Shown in pieces: positions 1-5,842 of a stretch of 10,556 nt of DNA. The position numbers and the translations under genes are program-made. The first letter of the stretch is position 1, and each line of letters opens with the position of its first letter. The DNA is from Bacillota bacterium. Its GTDB lineage: Bacteria; Bacillota; Clostridia; Oscillospirales; Acutalibacteraceae. The notes beneath the pieces are model-generated. The model was not told where the DNA came from. It was given only the letters and a program-made list of their open reading frames with translations, and ran no database searches. The DNA lies in the NCBI GenBank assembly GCA_029007015.1, contig JAQXHB010000052.1, positions 1 through 10,556 on the forward strand, in the 5' to 3' direction.

Positions 1-1
1 C

Positions 2-196
2 CGTCCTGCCGACCTCATCAAGCCGGAACTTGATAAGTACCGCGAGGAGGCCAAGGACTTGGCCAAGAGCGACGAGGATGTGCTCAGTTACGCCCTCTTC
101 CCGCAGGTGGCTGAAAAGTTCCTTGCCAAGCGCAATGCACCGAAAACCGACGACAACGCTGTACGCCAACTGATTGTCGAGGACATTTCATTTTAA
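2..196 (+). CDS. C-terminal end of oxaloacetate decarboxylase alpha / pyruvate carboxylase carboxyltransferase subunit (partial)
   Basis: The window opens inside a gene whose last 64 residues are readable in one frame to a TAA stop. The segment begins GRPADLIKPELDKYREE and continues through DEDVLSYALFPQVAEKFL. This is typical of the end of the conserved PYC/OADA domain found in biotin-dependent carboxyltransferases, which move CO2 between biotin and pyruvate/oxaloacetate. The protein stops about 20 residues after that block, so no biotinyl (BCCP) domain is fused to the C-terminus. The biotin carrier would then be a separate polypeptide, as in many clostridial decarboxylase complexes. The catalytic TIM barrel lies upstream and is not visible, so oxaloacetate decarboxylase, pyruvate carboxylase subunit B and a related transcarboxylase cannot be separated. 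A strong terminator follows at once, so this is the last gene of its operon. Confidence 0.8.
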   Translation, partial: RPADLIKPELDKYREEAKDLAKSDEDVLSYALFPQVAEKFLAKRNAPKTDDNAVRQLIVEDISF

Positions 197-205
197 ATAG
201 CAGTG

Positions 206-240
206 AACAGCCGCGGTGAGTGTGCCGCGGCTGTTTTTTT
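206..240 (+). terminator. Intrinsic terminator after the carboxyltransferase gene
   Basis: A perfect 11-bp stem (AACAGCCGCGG at 206-216 with CCGCGGCTGTT at 225-235) encloses an 8-nt loop. The stem runs directly into a T tract ending at 240. The stop codon of the preceding gene is 10 nt upstream. Confidence 0.93.
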
Positions 241-263
241 GCTGTGATTTAGTAAAAAAACTG

Positions 264-292
264 TTGACAACAGCCGCGGGATATTATATAAT
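264..292 (+). promoter_or_regulatory. Consensus SigA promoter of the ylxM-ffh-trmD operon
   Basis: TTGACA at 264-269 and TATAAT at 287-292 are separated by 17 bp, an exact match to the vegetative consensus. Transcription should begin near 299, about 40 nt before the ylxM start. The spacer carries the same 11-mer (269-279) that forms the stem of the preceding terminator. Confidence 0.93.
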
Positions 293-337
293 GATGAGGC
301 TGTAAAGCAAATCACCTTTACAGAGGAGCGAAAGATA

Positions 338-682
338 GTGGCTAAGGATATGAGCACCGTAGTGCTGCTTGACTATTACGGCGAACTGCTGACCGATAAG
401 CAGCGCGAGTTGCTTGAGTGCTACTATAACGAGGATTTGTCGCTGTCAGAGATTGCCGCAAACGAGGGCATCACCCGTCAGGGCGTGCACGATGCCATCA
501 GACGCGGCGAGGCTGCGCTGGCTGACATGGAGCAGAAACTGCACTTTATCAGCCGTATCAGGAGCATCGAGTGTGCTGTGGCTGATATGAGAGCCGTGGC
601 CGAGGATATTCTGAGCGGGGATGTCGAGCCTGACGAGGGCGCCAGCGCAATACTCGGATACGCCGACTCCGCACTGATGTAA
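338..682 (+). CDS. ylxM: YlxM/UPF0122 family helix-turn-helix protein
   Basis: This 114-residue protein matches the YlxM (UPF0122) family, which is encoded directly before ffh in Firmicutes and is thought to modulate signal recognition particle function. Residues about 8-20 hold the family opening (LLDYYGELLT). Residues about 20-63 form a sigma-70 region-4-like helix-turn-helix, with DLSLSEIA as the first helix and ITRQGVHDAIRRGE as the recognition helix. The rest is charged helix. The start is GTG at 338, 9 nt after GAGGAG at 323-328. An in-frame ATG four codons later (350) is possible but less well spaced. The residues after about 95 (EPDEGASAIL) diverge from what I recall of the family. 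It is the first gene of the operon, with 13 nt before ffh. Confidence 0.9.
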   Translation: MAKDMSTVVLLDYYGELLTDKQRELLECYYNEDLSLSEIAANEGITRQGVHDAIRRGEAALADMEQKLHFISRIRSIECAVADMRAVAEDILSGDVEPDEGASAILGYADSALM

Positions 683-695
683 TCGGAGGATTGAC

Positions 696-2042
696 ATGGC
701 ATTTGAGGGATTGACCGATAAACTGTCAGCCGCGTTCAAACGGCTGCGTTCAAAGGGCGTTTTGAGTGAGACCGATGTTAAAGAGGCCATGCGCGAGATA
801 CGCCTTGCTTTGCTTGAAGCCGATGTTAACTTCAAGGTCGCAAAGGAATTTACCGCAACCGTCACCGAGAAGTGTATCGGCCAAGAGGTCATGAAGAGCC
901 TCTCTCCGGCACAGATGGTTATTAAAATAGTTAACGAGGAACTGACTTCTCTCATGGGCGGTGAGCAAAGCCGCTTAAACACTTCGCCGCGTCAGCCCAG
1001 CGTTATCATGATGTGCGGACTGCAGGGCGCAGGCAAGACTACCCACAGTGCCAAGTTGGCCAAACTGCTCAAAAAGCAGGGGCATCGCCCGTTGCTGGCC
1101 GCGTGCGATATTTACCGACCGGCCGCTATCGACCAGTTGAAGGTGGTCGGTGAGCAGGCAGGCGTTCAGGTGTTTGAGCAGGGCACACAAAAGCCCGAAA
1201 AAACCGCCGAGCAGGCCATTCGCCACGCGCGCGATTACGGCAACGACTTTGTCATTATCGACACGGCCGGCCGACTGCACATCGACAGCGAACTTATGGC
1301 CGAACTGGAGCGCATTAAGCAGGTTACCGAACCGAGCGAGATTATGCTGGTGGTCGACGCTATGACCGGACAGGATGCCGTAAATGTTGCCCGCAGTTTT
1401 AATGACCAACTGGGCATAACCGGCGTCATGCTGACCAAACTTGACGGCGACGCACGCGGCGGTGCCGCGCTGTCGGTCAAGGCTGTTACCGGCAAGCCCA
1501 TCAAATATGTCGGCACCGGCGAAAAGCTGGACGACATTGAGGAGTTTTACCCCGAGCGAATGGCATCGCGCATATTGGGCATGGGCGATGTGCTGTCACT
1601 CATTGAGCGTGCCGAGGAGCAGATAAATGAGCAAGAGGCCGAGAAAATGGTCAAAAAGCTCAAGGAAAACTCATTCGATATGAACGATTTGCTCGACCAG
1701 TTCCAGCAAATCAAAAAGATGGGGCCGCTCAAGCAGGTGCTGTCGATGATTCCCGGTGTGGGTAATCAGTTAAAAGATGTCGATGTCGACGACCGCCAAC
1801 TGGTGCGAATCGAGTCGATTATATATTCAATGACCAAGGCTGAGCGCTCCAAGCCCGAACTGATAAATGCCAGCCGCAAGAGGCGCATTGCCGCCGGCTG
1901 CGGACTGAAGGTGGAGGATGTTAACCGGCTTCTCAGGCAGTATGAGCAGATGAAAAAGATGATGAAGCAGGTTGGCAAGCAGCGCCACGGGCGAGGCGGC
2001 TTTGGAGGAATGGGCGGTATGCCGCCCGGTATGAGATTTTGA
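696..2042 (+). CDS. ffh: Signal recognition particle GTPase Ffh (SRP54)
   Basis: Ffh binds signal sequences of nascent membrane proteins together with the SRP RNA and delivers ribosomes to the receptor FtsY. All parts of the 448-residue protein are visible. The helical N domain is at about 1-88. The G domain has the P-loop GLQGAGKTT at 108-116, DIYRPAA at 138-144, DTAGR at 189-193, TKLD at 247-250 and GTGEK at 273-277. The M domain runs from about 300, with the RNA-binding segment SRKRRIAAGCG at 393-403. It ends in a Gly/Met-rich tail (GGFGGMGGMPPGMRF). Length is normal for the family. The start is ATG after CGGAGGA at 684-690. It follows ylxM by 13 nt and precedes rpsP by 60 nt. Neither the SRP RNA gene nor ftsY is in the window. 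Confidence 0.98.
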   Translation: MAFEGLTDKLSAAFKRLRSKGVLSETDVKEAMREIRLALLEADVNFKVAKEFTATVTEKCIGQEVMKSLSPAQMVIKIVNEELTSLMGGEQSRLNTSPRQPSVIMMCGLQGAGKTTHSAKLAKLLKKQGHRPLLAACDIYRPAAIDQLKVVGEQAGVQVFEQGTQKPEKTAEQAIRHARDYGNDFVIIDTAGRLHIDSELMAELERIKQVTEPSEIMLVVDAMTGQDAVNVARSFNDQLGITGVMLTKLDGDARGGAALSVKAVTGKPIKYVGTGEKLDDIEEFYPERMASRILGMGDVLSLIERAEEQINEQEAEKMVKKLKENSFDMNDLLDQFQQIKKMGPLKQVLSMIPGVGNQLKDVDVDDRQLVRIESIIYSMTKAERSKPELINASRKRRIAAGCGLKVEDVNRLLRQYEQMKKMMKQVGKQRHGRGGFGGMGGMPPGMRF

Positions 2043-2049
2043 TTTCAAG

Positions 2050-2064
2050 CAATCAATTTGATTG
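2050..2064. repeat. Short perfect inverted repeat in the ffh-rpsP gap
   Basis: CAATCAA and TTGATTG form a 7-bp palindrome around a single T, 8 nt after the ffh stop. It is too AT-rich and too short to be a convincing terminator, and no T tract follows. A protein site or a weak processing hairpin is possible but unproven. Confidence 0.4.
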
Positions 2065-2089
2065 AGTGAAGATATTATTACTGAAAAAT

Positions 2090-2094
2090 GGAGG
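2090..2094 (+). promoter_or_regulatory. Shine-Dalgarno site that fixes the rpsP start
   Basis: GGAGG here sits 8 nt before GTG at 2103. An upstream in-frame ATG at 2088 overlaps this site and so cannot be the used start. Confidence 0.85.
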
Positions 2095-2102
2095 TGCTTA
2101 TT

Positions 2103-2345
2103 GTGGCAGTAAAGATCAGATTGCGCAGAATGGGTGCAAAGAAGGCCCCTTTCTACCGTGTAGTTGTCGCTGATTCCAGATATCCGCGTGACGGTCGTTT
2201 CATCGAGGAGATTGGCTACTTCAACCCGCTCACCGAGCCGGCAGAGGTAAAGATTGACGCTGAAAAGGCCAAGAAGTGGATTGCTAACGGTGCTCAGCCG
2301 ACCGATACCGTTAAGGCATTGCTCAAGAAGAACGGCATTATGTAA
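2103..2345 (+). CDS. rpsP: 30S ribosomal protein S16
   Basis: S16 is an early-binding small-subunit protein needed for 30S assembly. From GTG at 2103 the protein is 80 residues and opens with the near-invariant MAVKIRLRRMGAKKAPFYR. It continues with VVADSRYPRDGRFIEEIGYFNP and ends with a lysine-rich tail (ALLKKNGIM). A five-codon longer reading from ATG 2088 exists, but it would begin inside the ribosome binding site and adds residues absent from the family. The position between ffh and khpA is the usual Firmicute order. The khpA start lies 30 nt after the stop. Confidence 0.97.
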   Translation: MAVKIRLRRMGAKKAPFYRVVVADSRYPRDGRFIEEIGYFNPLTEPAEVKIDAEKAKKWIANGAQPTDTVKALLKKNGIM

Positions 2346-2375
2346 TATGTGCTGTTCACACAGGAGGGTAATTGC

Positions 2376-2609
2376 ATGAACGAGTTGTTGGCCACCATTG
2401 CACGCGGACTTGTCAGAAATCCCGACGCAGTAAGTGTCACCGTCGATGAGCCCGACGCCGAGGGCGTTACGGTTTATCACCTGCACGTTGCCGAGGATGA
2501 TATGGGCCGAGTTATCGGCAAGCAGGGCCGCATTGCAAAGGAAATTCGCATTGTTATGCGCGCTGTCGCTAACCGCGACGGACAGAAGATTTCGGTAGAA
2601 ATCGACTGA
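2376..2609 (+). CDS. khpA: KH-domain RNA-binding protein KhpA (YlqC)
   Basis: KhpA is a small single-KH-domain RNA-binding protein. In several Gram-positives it pairs with KhpB and affects cell division, sporulation or sRNA-mRNA pairing. The 77-residue product carries the KH GxxG loop (GKQG at 48-51) within RVIGKQGRIAKEIRIVMRAVA, and ends GQKISVEID as family members do. The start is ATG at 2376, 8 nt after AGGAGG at 2362-2367. An in-frame ATG at 2349 would place the ribosome binding site inside the gene and adds nine atypical residues. The gene is the third of the rpsP-khpA-rimM order seen in B. subtilis, although ylqD is absent here. Confidence 0.95.
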   Translation: MNELLATIARGLVRNPDAVSVTVDEPDAEGVTVYHLHVAEDDMGRVIGKQGRIAKEIRIVMRAVANRDGQKISVEID

Positions 2610-2613
2610 TAAT

Positions 2614-2666
2614 CGGGTCGGCCGTCAGTGCACGCTTTTTGCGTCGCTGTCGGCAGGCCCGCTTTT
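2614..2666 (+). other. Long intercistronic hairpin between khpA and rimM
   Basis: The arms 2614-2635 and 2641-2661 pair over 19 bp (blocks of 6, 4, 5 and 4 bp) with two single mismatches and one bulged C, around a TTTTT loop. CTTTTA follows. This resembles an attenuator or a weakened terminator within an operon, or an RNA processing site. The hairpin ends 16 nt before the rimM Shine-Dalgarno site. The effect on expression is inferred only. Confidence 0.75.
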
Positions 2667-2689
2667 ACTATAATCAAGGGAGGATTTGT

Positions 2690-3205
2690 ATGCTCAAGCA
2701 GTATTTGGAGGCGGGCAAGATTGTCGGCACGCACGGCGTCCGCGGTGAAATGCGCGTTCAGCCGTGGTGCGATTCTCCGCAATTTCTGACGGCGTTCAAA
2801 CGCCTCTTTACCGATAAAAACGGCGGCGGCGCACTGGAGGTGCTGCAGTCAAGGGCACACGGCAATATTGTGCTCCTGCGTGTTAAAGGGGTTGACGATA
2901 TTGCCGCAGCCGAGACTCTGCGCGGCAAGGTGGTATACATCGCCAGAGAGGATGCCGACCTGCCGCAGGGCGCACATTTTGTGCAGGATTTGATGGGCTG
3001 CAAGGTGTTCGAGGAGGACGACGGACGCGAGTACGGCGTTATCAGCGATGTTTCTCAGACGGGCGCCAACGATGTCTGGCACATCAGCCGTGACGGCCGC
3101 GAGTACCTGATTCCTGTCATTCCCGATGTTGTCCGTACGGTCGATGTCGAGGCCGGCAAGGTGGTAATTCATGCACTGAAAGGGCTGTTTGACGATGAGG
3201 ATTGA
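2690..3205 (+). CDS. rimM: Ribosome maturation factor RimM
   Basis: RimM assists 30S assembly, acting on the 16S 3' domain and S19. The 171-residue protein has the N-terminal RimM domain (about 6-85), opening with the family motif GKIVGTHGVRGEMRV. A PRC-barrel domain follows (about 95-168) with GANDVWHI and LIPVIPDVVRTVD. The start is ATG at 2690, 6 nt after GGGAGG at 2678-2683. A 17-codon upstream extension in frame runs through the intercistronic hairpin, has arginine-rich sequence unlike RimM and is rejected. The last 11 nt overlap the trmD start, which suggests translational coupling. The upstream khpA-rimM gap of 80 nt is the largest in the operon and is filled by the hairpin. Confidence 0.96.
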   Translation: MLKQYLEAGKIVGTHGVRGEMRVQPWCDSPQFLTAFKRLFTDKNGGGALEVLQSRAHGNIVLLRVKGVDDIAAAETLRGKVVYIAREDADLPQGAHFVQDLMGCKVFEEDDGREYGVISDVSQTGANDVWHISRDGREYLIPVIPDVVRTVDVEAGKVVIHALKGLFDDED

Positions 3206-3890
3206 TATAATGACCCTTTTTCCCGATATGTGTGAACGGGTGCTTAGCGAGAGCATTATCGGTAGGGCGCGTGCGGCCGGCAAAATTGATGTCAGGTGCA
3301 CCGACATTCGCCCATTTACCGAGAATAAGCACGGCCGAGTCGACGACTATCCCTATGGCGGCGGTATGGGCATGGTTATGGCGGCTCAGCCCATATATGA
3401 CTGCTTTCAGTCCATATGCAGTGAGCGGGGTGAGCGTCCGCACCTGATTTACATGTCGCCCAAGGGTAAGGTTCTGACCCAAGCACGCGCGCTGGAGCTT
3501 TCTCACGGTGACGGCTTTGCGGTGTTGTGCGGCCACTATGAGGGGGTCGACCAGCGCCTATTGGACGAGATTGTAGACGAGGAAATTTCCATTGGCGACT
3601 ATGTGCTCACCGGCGGCGAACTGCCGGCGCTGGTACTGACCGATACGGTCTGCCGTCTGGTGCCGGGCGTGCTCAGCAATGATGCCTGCTTTGAGGAGGA
3701 GAGCCATTTCGGCGGATTGCTTGAGTATCCGCAGTACACCCGCCCGGTCGAATGGCGGGGCCGTGAGGTGCCCGAGGTACTGCTGTCGGGCAATCACGCC
3801 GTTATCGAGCGGTGGCGTCATGAACGCGCGGTAGAGGAGACCGAGCAAAAGCGTCCTGACATGTTGGATATCTATCAGGGCAAATTGTGA
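3195..3890 (+). CDS. trmD: tRNA (guanine37-N1)-methyltransferase TrmD
   Basis: TrmD methylates G37 next to the anticodon of tRNAs using S-adenosylmethionine, which prevents +1 frameshifting. It is a SPOUT-fold dimer. The 231-residue protein opens MRIDIMTLFP and has VDDYPYGGGMGM at 49-60. The knot loops GHYEGVD (113-119) and ISIGDYVLTGGELPALVL (131-148) bind the cofactor. CRLVPGVL contains Arg154, and GLLEYPQYTRP (174-184) is present. Numbering runs in register with the E. coli enzyme, and position 169, the catalytic Asp there, is Glu (EEES at 167-170). Glu here also occurs, as I recall, in other clostridial TrmDs, so loss of activity is not implied. The start is ATG 3195, inside the end of rimM. 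An in-frame TTG two codons earlier is less likely. No rplS follows. Confidence 0.97.
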   Translation: MRIDIMTLFPDMCERVLSESIIGRARAAGKIDVRCTDIRPFTENKHGRVDDYPYGGGMGMVMAAQPIYDCFQSICSERGERPHLIYMSPKGKVLTQARALELSHGDGFAVLCGHYEGVDQRLLDEIVDEEISIGDYVLTGGELPALVLTDTVCRLVPGVLSNDACFEEESHFGGLLEYPQYTRPVEWRGREVPEVLLSGNHAVIERWRHERAVEETEQKRPDMLDIYQGKL

Positions 3891-4001
3891 ACATCCTATA
3901 AATATTATTAACAATTGTGGCAATAATGCACAAACGCCATATTTAAAACGCATTTAACTTTGTCGAGTTGAGAGAACTTTGTCGCAAGCCGGTTAATTTA
4001 A
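3891..4001. other. AT-rich intergenic stretch between trmD and the HPr promoter
   Basis: No gene and no convincing terminator is visible after trmD. It holds the palindrome ACAATTGT (3911-3918) and a 10-bp direct repeat (3956-3984) listed separately. Confidence 0.6.
3956..3984 (+). repeat. 10-bp direct repeat upstream of the HPr promoter
   Basis: AACTTTGTCG occurs exactly at 3956-3965 and 3975-3984, 19 bp apart start to start. The second copy ends 17 bp before the -35 box. Position and spacing (near two helical turns) suit a binding site for a transcription activator or a repressor dimer pair. The regulator is unknown. Confidence 0.6.
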
Positions 4002-4029
4002 TTGACGCCGACCGGTTTTGTGGTATAAT
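4002..4029 (+). promoter_or_regulatory. SigA promoter of the HPr gene
   Basis: TTGACG at 4002-4007 and TATAAT at 4024-4029 are 16 bp apart, and a TG-N extended -10 element precedes the -10 box (4021-4023). Inverted CCGGT elements at 3986-3993 and 4011-4018 flank the -35 box and might form an operator. Confidence 0.85.
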
Positions 4030-4065
4030 ATATAACAAAGATTTTAAATTCAAGGAGCGATACGA

Positions 4066-4329
4066 ATGTTTGTAAAAGACGTCGTTGTTCAGAATAAAGA
4101 TGGGCTTCATGCCCGCCCCGCCACCTTCTTTATTCAGAAGGCAAATGAGTACAAGTCCTCAATCTGGGTAGAGAAGGAGGAGCGTCGCATCAACGCCAAG
4201 AGTCTGCTTGGCGTGCTGTCGCTCGGCATCCTCGGCGGCTCCAGCATCAGAATCGTTGCCGATGGTTCTGACGAGGAGGAGGCAGTCAACGGACTGGTCA
4301 ATTTGGTGGCATCCGGTTTCGCAGAATAA
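4066..4329 (+). CDS. ptsH: Phosphocarrier protein HPr
   Basis: HPr carries phosphate from enzyme I to the sugar-specific EII components of the phosphotransferase system. When phosphorylated on Ser46 it is the CcpA corepressor in Gram-positives. The 87-residue protein has the active-site loop NKDGLHARPA with His15, and the regulatory segment AKSLLGVLSLG with Ser46. Both phosphorylation sites are therefore kept, which argues against a Crh-type paralogue lacking His15. The start is ATG at 4066, 8 nt after AAGGAG. The gene has its own promoter and terminator and is not linked here to enzyme I. HPr alone is common in Clostridia. A second HPr paralogue elsewhere in the genome cannot be excluded, so the ptsH symbol denotes family. 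Confidence 0.93.
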   Translation: MFVKDVVVQNKDGLHARPATFFIQKANEYKSSIWVEKEERRINAKSLLGVLSLGILGGSSIRIVADGSDEEEAVNGLVNLVASGFAE

Positions 4330-4347
4330 TCACAGATAATTCATCAG

Positions 4348-4393
4348 CAGCACCGCGCAATCAATGACTGCGCGGTGCTGTTTGTATTTTTTT
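4348..4393 (+). terminator. Intrinsic terminator of the HPr gene
   Basis: A perfect 12-bp stem (CAGCACCGCGCA at 4348-4359 with TGCGCGGTGCTG at 4369-4380) with a 9-nt loop is followed by TTTGTATTTTTTT. It starts 18 nt after the HPr stop. Confidence 0.93.
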
Positions 4394-4431
4394 CATCTTC
4401 ATGGGCATGATAACCAATGAGGTGAGGTCTT

Positions 4432-5109
4432 GTGCTTGTTACGCTTATCCGTACGGTCATATTGTATGCGGCGGTAATCATCAGTATGCGCATAATGGGC
4501 AAACGCCAGATAGGTGACATGCAGCCCAACGAACTGGTGGTGACCATACTTATATCCGAAATTGCGGCACTGCCCATCCAGGATATCGACCAGCCGGTGG
4601 TAAACGGCGTGGTGTCGATGTTTGTACTGGTCATCTTGGAGGTAATCCTGAGCGCGCTGTCGCTAAAGTGGAGCCGGGCACGGACATTTCTCAACGGCCG
4701 CCCGACCATCCTCATCAACGACGGTGTTATCGACCAGAGGGCGATGAAGCGTGTGCGAGTTACCATTGATGACCTGTTGTCGGGTCTGCGTCAGCAAAAT
4801 ATATTCAATATTGACGATGTGCGGTACGCCATCATGGAGACCAACGGGCAACTGAGCGTCATGCTTCGCGAGGAGCGTCAGCCGGTTACGGTGGAGCAGG
4901 CCGATGCAACGCCTGAGGGCATCGGGCTGTCTGTGCCGGTGGTGTGCGACGGGCGCAAGCAGTCACAGTTCATGCAATTGACCGGCATCAGCGAGCAACA
5001 ACTGCGGAGCGCTTTGCGCGATAAGGGCGTGCAGGTGAGCGATGTGTTTTTGATGACCATTGACTCAAAGGGCAACGCATATATGGTCAAGCGCGGTGAC
5101 GGCACATGA
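4432..5109 (+). CDS. DUF421 (YetF-like) membrane protein
   Basis: This 225-residue protein matches the DUF421/YetF family of integral membrane proteins, whose biochemical role is poorly known. Three N-terminal membrane segments are visible (about 3-23, 35-50 and 56-78), with the family motif MGKRQIGDMQPNELVV at 22-37. A soluble part follows with NGRPTILINDGVI (88-100), TIDDLLSGLRQQNI (111-124) and DVRYAIMETNGQLSVM (129-144), all characteristic. The C-terminal ~75 residues form a second small alpha/beta region. The start is GTG at 4432 behind GAGGTGAGG. An in-frame ATG at 4417 runs into a stop after one codon. No clear promoter lies between the HPr terminator and this gene. Its stop overlaps the next start (ATGA), so the two proteins are probably made together. 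Confidence 0.9.
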   Translation: MLVTLIRTVILYAAVIISMRIMGKRQIGDMQPNELVVTILISEIAALPIQDIDQPVVNGVVSMFVLVILEVILSALSLKWSRARTFLNGRPTILINDGVIDQRAMKRVRVTIDDLLSGLRQQNIFNIDDVRYAIMETNGQLSVMLREERQPVTVEQADATPEGIGLSVPVVCDGRKQSQFMQLTGISEQQLRSALRDKGVQVSDVFLMTIDSKGNAYMVKRGDGT

Positions 5110-5486
5110 AGCGTATAGTTGCCGCAGTGGTGCTGGCTGCTGTAATTGCGGTGCTGGCTGTGGTCGGCCGCATGACCGTCAGCACCAACACCGACAAGAT
5201 TGACCGACTGCTGGCATCGGCCTATGACAGCGCGCTTGCGGGTGATTTTGCCGCGGCCGCCAATTATGCCAGCGACGCCGAGAAATCCTTTGTCGAATGT
5301 GAGGAATACATCTCGATATTTGTCGACAGCAGCCTTGTCAATGATTTCGGCGTCGCTATCGGCCGCCTGCCACTGCTGGCGCACGAGGAGATGTCGGCGG
5401 AGTTTTTGTCTGAGTGCGCGGCTACGCACATAATGCTCATTCACATTGCAGAGGGCGACAAGCCGATACTGACAAATATTTTCTGA
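5106..5486 (+). CDS. DUF4363-like membrane-anchored/secreted protein
   Basis: A 126-residue protein with one hydrophobic segment at about 4-21 (IVAAVVLAAVIAVLAVV) after MKR, then a soluble, mostly helical part. The size, the N-terminal anchor, the acidic helical body and the position directly after a DUF421 gene fit the DUF4363 family, which I recall as a frequent DUF421 neighbour in Clostridia. The assignment rests more on context than on a diagnostic motif. Its ATG overlaps the DUF421 stop by 4 nt, a typical sign of translational coupling. The body should lie outside the membrane, held by the anchor or released after cleavage. No catalytic motif is visible. A physical or functional partnership with the DUF421 protein is inferred. 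Confidence 0.8.
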   Translation: MKRIVAAVVLAAVIAVLAVVGRMTVSTNTDKIDRLLASAYDSALAGDFAAAANYASDAEKSFVECEEYISIFVDSSLVNDFGVAIGRLPLLAHEEMSAEFLSECAATHIMLIHIAEGDKPILTNIF

Positions 5487-5513
5487 TTTGCTATTTTAGC
5501 GAAAAGCCGACTA

Positions 5514-5542
5514 TTGACAAATAATAAAAAAAATATTATCAT
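5514..5542 (+). promoter_or_regulatory. Promoter of the Cys/Asp-rich protein gene
   Basis: TTGACA at 5514-5519 and TATCAT at 5537-5542 are 17 bp apart in an A-rich stretch. The -10 box has one mismatch. A short palindrome (TGCCG 5557-5561 / CGGCA 5568-5572) lies in the leader. Confidence 0.7.
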
Positions 5543-5584
5543 AATAGTATAAAAAATGCCGAATTGACGGCATAATATATGCAG

Positions 5585-5592
5585 AAAAGGAG
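5585..5592 (+). promoter_or_regulatory. Shine-Dalgarno site that sets the start at 5602
   Basis: AAAAGGAG ends directly against an ATG at 5593, which is too close to be used. The second in-frame ATG, at 5602, has a 9-nt spacing and is the likely start. Confidence 0.75.
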
Positions 5593-5601
5593 ATGAATGG
5601 T

Positions 5602-5832
5602 ATGAAATCAAGAAATATTTTTTGCATTATAGGTGCAATCGTTACGGCTGTTGCCGCTGTTGCGGGTATCGCTTACCTCGTTTATAGATTTATCGAGCGC
5701 AAGGAGTGCCTGTGCGAGGACTACGATTGTTTTGATGACTGCTATTGCGACGACGATTGCTGCGATGATGACTGCTGTGATGACGGTTGCTGTGATTGCG
5801 GCGATGAGTCCGACGGCGAGACTGAGGAATAA
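5602..5832 (+). CDS. Small membrane-anchored protein with a Cys/Asp-rich repeat tail, function unknown
   Basis: I do not recognise a named family. The 76-residue protein has a short basic N-terminus (MKSRN), one hydrophobic segment at about 6-29, a charged hinge (RFIERKE) and a hydrophilic tail from about 36 on. The tail holds 12 cysteines in 31 residues (36, 38, 43, 47, 49, 53, 54, 58, 59, 63, 64, 66) among about 15 aspartates. The core is three 5-residue repeats, DDDCC-DDDCC-DDGCC, at 50-64. Codons differ between repeat units (GAC/GAT, TGC/TGT), so the pattern looks kept at protein level rather than being fresh DNA slippage. Thiol and carboxylate clusters suggest metal binding or redox buffering, but this is inference. 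Topology is ambiguous because positive charge lies on both sides of the membrane segment. The gene has its own promoter and is followed by tandem hairpins. Confidence 0.75.
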   Translation: MKSRNIFCIIGAIVTAVAAVAGIAYLVYRFIERKECLCEDYDCFDDCYCDDDCCDDDCCDDGCCDCGDESDGETEE

Positions 5833-5842
5833 TTTTTGCGGC

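Noticed and set aside
446..982. 178-residue minus-strand open frame across ylxM and ffh
   Set aside because: It is antisense to two clear genes, has no ribosome binding site and has Ser/Leu-rich composition typical of a shadow frame.
2667..2674. TATAAT-like element between khpA and rimM as an internal promoter
   Set aside because: There is no -35 box at suitable spacing, and a start site would fall on the rimM Shine-Dalgarno region.
4382..4411. Promoter for the DUF421 gene directly after the HPr terminator
   Set aside because: The candidate boxes (TTGTAT and CATGAT) match the consensus poorly and overlap the terminator T tract.
5749..5793. The Asp-Asp-x-Cys-Cys repeats as a DNA microsatellite or CRISPR-like array
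   Set aside because: The units are only 15 nt and contiguous, with synonymous differences and no spacers, so they are protein repeats.
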